Source of the DNA: Natronorubrum tibetense GA33
GTDB taxonomy: Archaea > Halobacteriota > Halobacteria > Halobacteriales > Natrialbaceae
Assembly (NCBI RefSeq): GCF_000383975.1
Contig: NZ_KB913017.1
Coordinates: forward strand, 62,001 to 126,000
Direction of reading: 5' to 3'
DNA: 64,000 nt
Part shown: positions 60,205 through 64,000 of the stretch, one piece after another
Position numbering within the stretch: the stretch's first letter is position 1
Layout: each line of letters begins with the position of its first letter
Notes under the pieces: generated by a model
What the model saw: only the letters and a program-made list of their open reading frames with translations
Database searches by the model: none
Told to the model about the DNA's origin: nothing
Made by a program: the position numbers and the translations under genes

Positions 60205-61520
60205 GAGACGACCTCGAACGATTCCGTGAGGTGGGCGAACAGCGACGCGAAGATCTGGCTGACTTTATTCAGTACGGCGACCTCGCCGGCGGCCGCGGAT
60301 CGATCCAGATCCCGGTCAAGATCGTCTCGCTGCCGGAATTCGAGTACGACCAACGCGACAAAGGCGGCGTCGGGCAGGGCGAGGACGGCACGCCCCAGCC
60401 CGGCCAGCCGGTCGGAGAGCCCCAGCCCCAGCCGGGAGACGACGACGGCGAGGATGGCGAGCCCGGCGAGGAGGGCGGCGAGCACGAGTACTACGAAATG
60501 AACCCCGAGGAGTTCGCCCAAGAGCTCGACGAGGAGTTAGGGCTCGACCTCGATCCGAAGGGGAAGAAAGTCGTCGAGGAGAAGGAAGGCCCCTTCACCG
60601 ATATGACGCGGACCGGTCCCAACAGCACGCTCGACTTCGAGCGGATGTTCAAGGAGGGACTCAAGCGAAAGCTCGCGATGGACTTCGACGAGGAGTTCTT
60701 GAAGGAACTCTGTAAGGTCGAGGGCATCGAGCCGCGCGAGGTCTTCGAGTGGGCTCGCGGCGAGAGCCTGCCTGTCTCGATGGCGTGGGTCGAAGAGGCC
60801 CACAGCGAGATTCCCGACGAGGAACGCGGCACGTGGGCCTCGATCGAGGAAGTAGAAGAGAACGTCGAACGCGAGTCGGTCCAGCAGAAGATCCGCCGCG
60901 AGGGGATCAAACACGTCCCCTTCCGCCGTGAGGACGAACGCTACCGCCACCCCGAGATCATCGAGGAGAAAGAGAAGAACGTCGTCGTGGTCAACATCCG
61001 CGACGTCTCGGGCTCGATGCGCGAGAAGAAACGCGAACTCGTCGAGCGGACGTTCACGCCGCTGGACTGGTACCTCCAGGGCAAGTACGACAACGCCGAG
61101 TTCGTCTACATCGCCCACGACGCCGACGCCTGGGAGGTCGAACGCGACGACTTCTTCGGCATCCGTAGCGGCGGCGGGACGAAGATCTCGAGCGCGTACG
61201 AACTCGCCAACGAACTGTTAGAGGAGTACCCATGGAGCGACTGGAACCGGTACGTCTTCGCGGCTGGCGACTCGGAGAACTCGAGCAACGACACCGGCGA
61301 GCGCGTCATCCCGATGATGGAGCAGATCGACGCCAACCTCCACGCCTACGTCGAGACCCAACCCAGCGGCAACGCGATCAACGCAACCCACGCCGAGGAA
61401 CTCGAGCGACACTTCGGTACCGACGCCGAGGACGTCGCGGTGGCGTACGTCAACAGCAAGGAGGACGTGACGGACGCGATCTACGAGATCCTCTCCACGG
61501 AGAGTGACGACAATGAGTAA
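60195..61520 (+). CDS. yeaH: YeaH/YhbH-family protein with VWA domain
   Basis: A 441-residue protein whose start overlaps the end of the second prkA. The family's YeaH N-terminus is followed by an acidic Pro/Gly insert (residues 60-98). A von Willebrand A domain carries a MIDAS motif RDVSGSM (Asp270, Ser272, Ser274) and a Thr in [10 protein letters not shown]. YeaH works with YeaG (PrkA) in E. coli, and the VWA domain probably links the kinase to a metal-dependent partner. Its end overlaps the spoVR start by eight bases. Confidence 0.9.
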   Translation: MGLRDDLERFREVGEQRREDLADFIQYGDLAGGRGSIQIPVKIVSLPEFEYDQRDKGGVGQGEDGTPQPGQPVGEPQPQPGDDDGEDGEPGEEGGEHEYYEMNPEEFAQELDEELGLDLDPKGKKVVEEKEGPFTDMTRTGPNSTLDFERMFKEGLKRKLAMDFDEEFLKELCKVEGIEPREVFEWARGESLPVSMAWVEEAHSEIPDEERGTWASIEEVEENVERESVQQKIRREGIKHVPFRREDERYRHPEIIEEKEKNVVVVNIRDVSGSMREKKRELVERTFTPLDWYLQGKYDNAEFVYIAHDADAWEVERDDFFGIRSGGGTKISSAYELANELLEEYPWSDWNRYVFAAGDSENSSNDTGERVIPMMEQIDANLHAYVETQPSGNAINATHAEELERHFGTDAEDVAVAYVNSKEDVTDAIYEILSTESDDNE

Positions 61521-63540
61521 ACGCAACTCCAACGCGGATCGATTCCGCAAACAGGCGATCGCCGCCGATCTCGAGGAACCGGTCGACGAGGCAAGAAACC
61601 TCGCCGTCAAACTCGGCCTCGAGCCGTACCCCGTCAAGTACTGGATCATCGACTACGACGAGATGAACGAACTCATCGCCTACGGCGGCTTCCAGAGTCG
61701 CTACCCGCACTGGCGGTGGGGGATGCAGTACGACAAACAACAGAAGCAGGGTCAGTACGGCGGCGGGAAGGCCTTCGAGATCGTCAACAACGACAATCCG
61801 GCCCACGCCTTCCTCCAGGAGTCGAACACGATCGCCGACCAGAAGGCCGTGATCACCCACGTCGAGGCCCACTCCGATTTCTTCGCACAAAACGAGTGGT
61901 TCGGCCTCTTCACCAGCGGTCGGGCCGACGACGATCAGGTCAACGCAGCCGCGATGTTAGAGCGCCACGCTCGCGCCATCGACGAGTACATGTCCGATCC
62001 GGAGATCGACCGCGCGGAGGTCGAGAAGTGGATCGATCACTGCCTGAGCCTCGAGGACAACATCGATCAGCACCAGGTGTTCAGTCGGCGACTGGAGATC
62101 GACGGCCCTCGCGACGACCTCGACGACGACATCGCGGAGAAACTCGACGAACTCGGGCTCTCGGACGAAATCAAGGGTGAAGTGTTCGACGAAGAATGGC
62201 TCGAGAAACTCGAGGAGCGCGACGAGTCCGTTACCTTCCCCGAAGAGCCCCAGAAGGACGTTCTCTCGTTCGTCCGCGAACACGGCAAGCAGTTCGACGA
62301 CGAGGCGGGTCGGGCGGCCGAAATGGAAGAGTGGCAACGAGACATCCTCGACATGATGCGTGCGGAGGCGTACTACTTCGCCGCCCAGAAGATGACGAAG
62401 GTGATGAACGAGGGCTGGGCTGCCTACTGGGAGTCGACGATGATGACCGACGAGGGGTTCGCCGGCGACGACGAGTTCATGAACTACGCCGACCACATGG
62501 CCAAAGTGCTCGGATCCGGCGGGCTCAACCCCTACAGCCTCGGGATGGAGCTCTGGGAGTACGTCGAAAACCGGACGAACCGCCGGGAAGTCTTAGAGCG
62601 CCTGCTCCGCGTCGAGGGCGTCTCCTGGCGCAACCTGATGGACGTCGTCGACTTCGAGGCGGTCTTAGAGACGCTCGAGCCGCCGGACGCCATCGCGACG
62701 ATCACGCCGGAGACGCTCGATCGACTCGAAGAGGTTCCCGACGAGTGGGTCGACCGCGAAGCGCTCGAGCAGGCGCGGGATGGCGAGATCGACGTCGAGC
62801 AGTATCCGTGGAAGGTGCTGACTACCGAGGGGTTGGCCCGTCGCCACTACTCGCTGGTCAAGCGCCAGCATCGCGGGTTCCTGACTCGGGTGAATCAGAA
62901 CGATCTCGAGCAGATCGGTCGCTACCTCTTCGACGACGCGCGCTACGAGACCGTCGAGGAAGCGCTCGCGGACGTGGCGTTCGCTGCTGGCTGGGATCGG
63001 ATGTACGACATCCGCGAGAGTCACAACGACGTCACGTTCCTCGATGAGTTCCTCACGACGGAGTTCATCACGGAGAACAACTACTTCACCTACGAACACT
63101 CCCAGGCCACGGGGCAGTTCCACGTCGCCAGCGACGCTGCCGAGGACGTCAAGAAGAAGCTGCTCTTGCAGTTCACCAACTTCGGGAAGCCGACCATCGC
63201 GGTCTACGACGGGAACTACAACAACGCGAACGAACTCCTGTTGGGCCACCAGTACAACGGCGTTATGCTCGATCTCGGGCAGGCCAGGGAGACCTTGAAG
63301 CGGATCTTCGAACTCTGGGGCCGTCCCGTGAACCTGCTGACGATCGTCAAGGATGTCGACGAACACGATATCGAGGTGGCGAAACGGCGCAACAGGGAGC
63401 CCGAACCCGAAGAGCGCGGCAAACTCATCCGATACGACGGCGAGGATGTGACGATCGACGACGTTCCGTGGGAGGAGGTCGAACACCTCTCGGCCGACGA
63501 CGTCGATTACGACACGAAACCCGACGAGTGGCTCGCCTGA
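61513..63540 (+). CDS. spoVR: SpoVR-family protein
   Basis: A 675-residue member of the SpoVR/YcgB family, starting at the ATG at 61513 ([13 protein letters not shown]). The N-terminal hallmarks are [20 protein letters not shown] and [18 protein letters not shown]. Others are [16 protein letters not shown] and [17 protein letters not shown]. In Bacillus SpoVR affects spore cortex formation; in other organisms the gene travels with prkA and yeaH and responds to starvation. Archaea have no spore cortex, so the role here must be more general, probably stress survival. Last gene of the operon. Confidence 0.93.
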   Translation: MSKRNSNADRFRKQAIAADLEEPVDEARNLAVKLGLEPYPVKYWIIDYDEMNELIAYGGFQSRYPHWRWGMQYDKQQKQGQYGGGKAFEIVNNDNPAHAFLQESNTIADQKAVITHVEAHSDFFAQNEWFGLFTSGRADDDQVNAAAMLERHARAIDEYMSDPEIDRAEVEKWIDHCLSLEDNIDQHQVFSRRLEIDGPRDDLDDDIAEKLDELGLSDEIKGEVFDEEWLEKLEERDESVTFPEEPQKDVLSFVREHGKQFDDEAGRAAEMEEWQRDILDMMRAEAYYFAAQKMTKVMNEGWAAYWESTMMTDEGFAGDDEFMNYADHMAKVLGSGGLNPYSLGMELWEYVENRTNRREVLERLLRVEGVSWRNLMDVVDFEAVLETLEPPDAIATITPETLDRLEEVPDEWVDREALEQARDGEIDVEQYPWKVLTTEGLARRHYSLVKRQHRGFLTRVNQNDLEQIGRYLFDDARYETVEEALADVAFAAGWDRMYDIRESHNDVTFLDEFLTTEFITENNYFTYEHSQATGQFHVASDAAEDVKKKLLLQFTNFGKPTIAVYDGNYNNANELLLGHQYNGVMLDLGQARETLKRIFELWGRPVNLLTIVKDVDEHDIEVAKRRNREPEPEERGKLIRYDGEDVTIDDVPWEEVEHLSADDVDYDTKPDEWLA

Positions 63541-63575
63541 CCGTTCTTTCGACCGTTTTCGACCGCAGTAAACAC
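63541..63575 (+). terminator. T-rich stretch after spoVR
   Basis: The plus strand has CGTTCTTTCGACCGTTTTCGACC within 25 bases of the spoVR stop. T-runs of this kind are a plausible terminator of the long prkA operon. Confidence 0.4.
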
Positions 63576-63616
63576 TCGGAAGGCTTTTGCCGACGATCGC
63601 ACATGCTCGGGACGTG

Positions 63617-64000
63617 ATGGATGGGGAAGGGGGCGAGGCAGTTGAACAGCGACGAGTCGACGCTGACTCGTTCGATCTGCCGTCAGTCCTCGCACAACTG
63701 GATAGACGCGAACCGACCGACCAACGAGCGGCCGTCGAAACGATTCGCGACACGCTCGACGAGCGTCCCGGCGACTGCGTGCCGACAGTCCCGAAGCTCC
63801 GCGCACTGCTCGAGCAGCCAGCGCTCGAGTTTCACGAGTCGGTGGCGTACTGCCTGGCCGAACTCGCGGCCGAGTCGCCCGCTGACGTCGCGCCGTCGGT
63901 CGGCGTGATCGTGTCCTTCGTCGATGAGCATCCGAACCGGCCGGCGACTCGAGAACTCCTCCGGTGTTTGGCCGTCGTCGCCGACGAGCAGCCGTCGGCC
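63617..64000 (+). CDS. HEAT-repeat-like protein, cut at the window end
   Basis: An open frame from an ATG at 63617 (MDGEGGEAVEQRRVDADSF) runs to the window edge for 128 codons without a stop. It has repeated helical segments such as SVLAQLDRREPTDQRAAVETI, TVPKLRALLEQPALEFHESV and LLRCLAVVADEQPSA. These leucine-rich alternating helices, with Pro between them, suggest HEAT or armadillo-type repeats. It may be a scaffold protein. It lies 76 bases after spoVR and could be co-transcribed. Full length is unknown. Confidence 0.7.
   Translation, partial: MDGEGGEAVEQRRVDADSFDLPSVLAQLDRREPTDQRAAVETIRDTLDERPGDCVPTVPKLRALLEQPALEFHESVAYCLAELAAESPADVAPSVGVIVSFVDEHPNRPATRELLRCLAVVADEQPSA

Noticed and set aside
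1-64000. CRISPR array, rRNA or tRNA gene
   Set aside because: I saw no regularly spaced short repeat and no tRNA-like or rRNA-like segment, though a cloverleaf scan was not run.

Overview
The window is a high-GC, acidic-proteome stretch of a haloarchaeal (class Halobacteria) chromosome. The main evidence is a TFB transcription factor, RNA polymerase subunit Rpo11, Dph2, GatA/GatC, an actin homologue of the salactin type, bat-type HTH regulators, twin-arginine lipoproteins, a PGF-CTERM-like anchor and amphi-Trp domain proteins. TATA boxes about 25-30 bases before several start codons fit leaderless archaeal transcription. I see no rRNA, tRNA or CRISPR array. The closest relatives cannot be fixed by eye; a Natrialbales-like genome is plausible.

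Layout. 1-4.5 kb: the end of an acidic protein, a metallo-beta-lactamase-fold hydrolase, a winged-helix regulator and Dph2. 4.7-8.3 kb: a four-helix membrane protein followed by salactin, a zinc-ribbon microprotein, and a METTL5-like methyltransferase in a two-gene operon. 8.6-11.8 kb: two convergent HTTM-domain membrane proteins. 12-17.7 kb: a MacB-like ABC exporter operon (ATPase plus two FtsX-type permeases) and a rhomboid protease. 18-22.2 kb: rpo11, a zinc-ribbon membrane protein, hisF, three small proteins and a sulfite-oxidase-fold molybdoenzyme.

22.2-36.4 kb is a menaquinone biosynthesis region: menF-menD, menB, and menA-menC-menE. It is interrupted by dnaJ-like and amphi-Trp genes and by a three-gene extracellular module (DyP-like lipoprotein, His-rich P19-like lipoprotein, cohesin-like anchored protein) that looks like an iron or metal uptake system. 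A pair of inverted intergenic repeats flanks dnaJ-like/amphi-Trp/menB.

36.5-45.9 kb: a TANGO2/NRDE protein, an HTH regulator behind a possible coupled mini-ORF, an AT-richer membrane-protein island, a frameshifted gene, gatC-gatA, tfb, a TnpB-only (IS1341-type) insertion sequence with a hairpin-rich right end, an alpha/beta hydrolase and a bat-type regulator beside a short DUF2249-like remnant. 46.6-50.6 kb: a respiratory-type membrane module (four-cluster ferredoxin subunit, NrfD-like subunit and two paralogous small membrane proteins) with no catalytic subunit beside it. 50.8-55.3 kb: an Mrp/ApbC iron-sulfur carrier, an amphi-Trp protein, a PHP hydrolase coupled to an asparagine-synthetase-like protein, a UPF0179 protein and a small haloarchaeal protein.

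55.8-63.5 kb is a tight four-gene operon, prkA1-prkA2-yeaH-spoVR, behind a long leader with an inverted repeat and a palindrome. This is a kinase/VWA/SpoVR stress module with two divergent PrkA copies. The window ends inside a HEAT-repeat-like gene.
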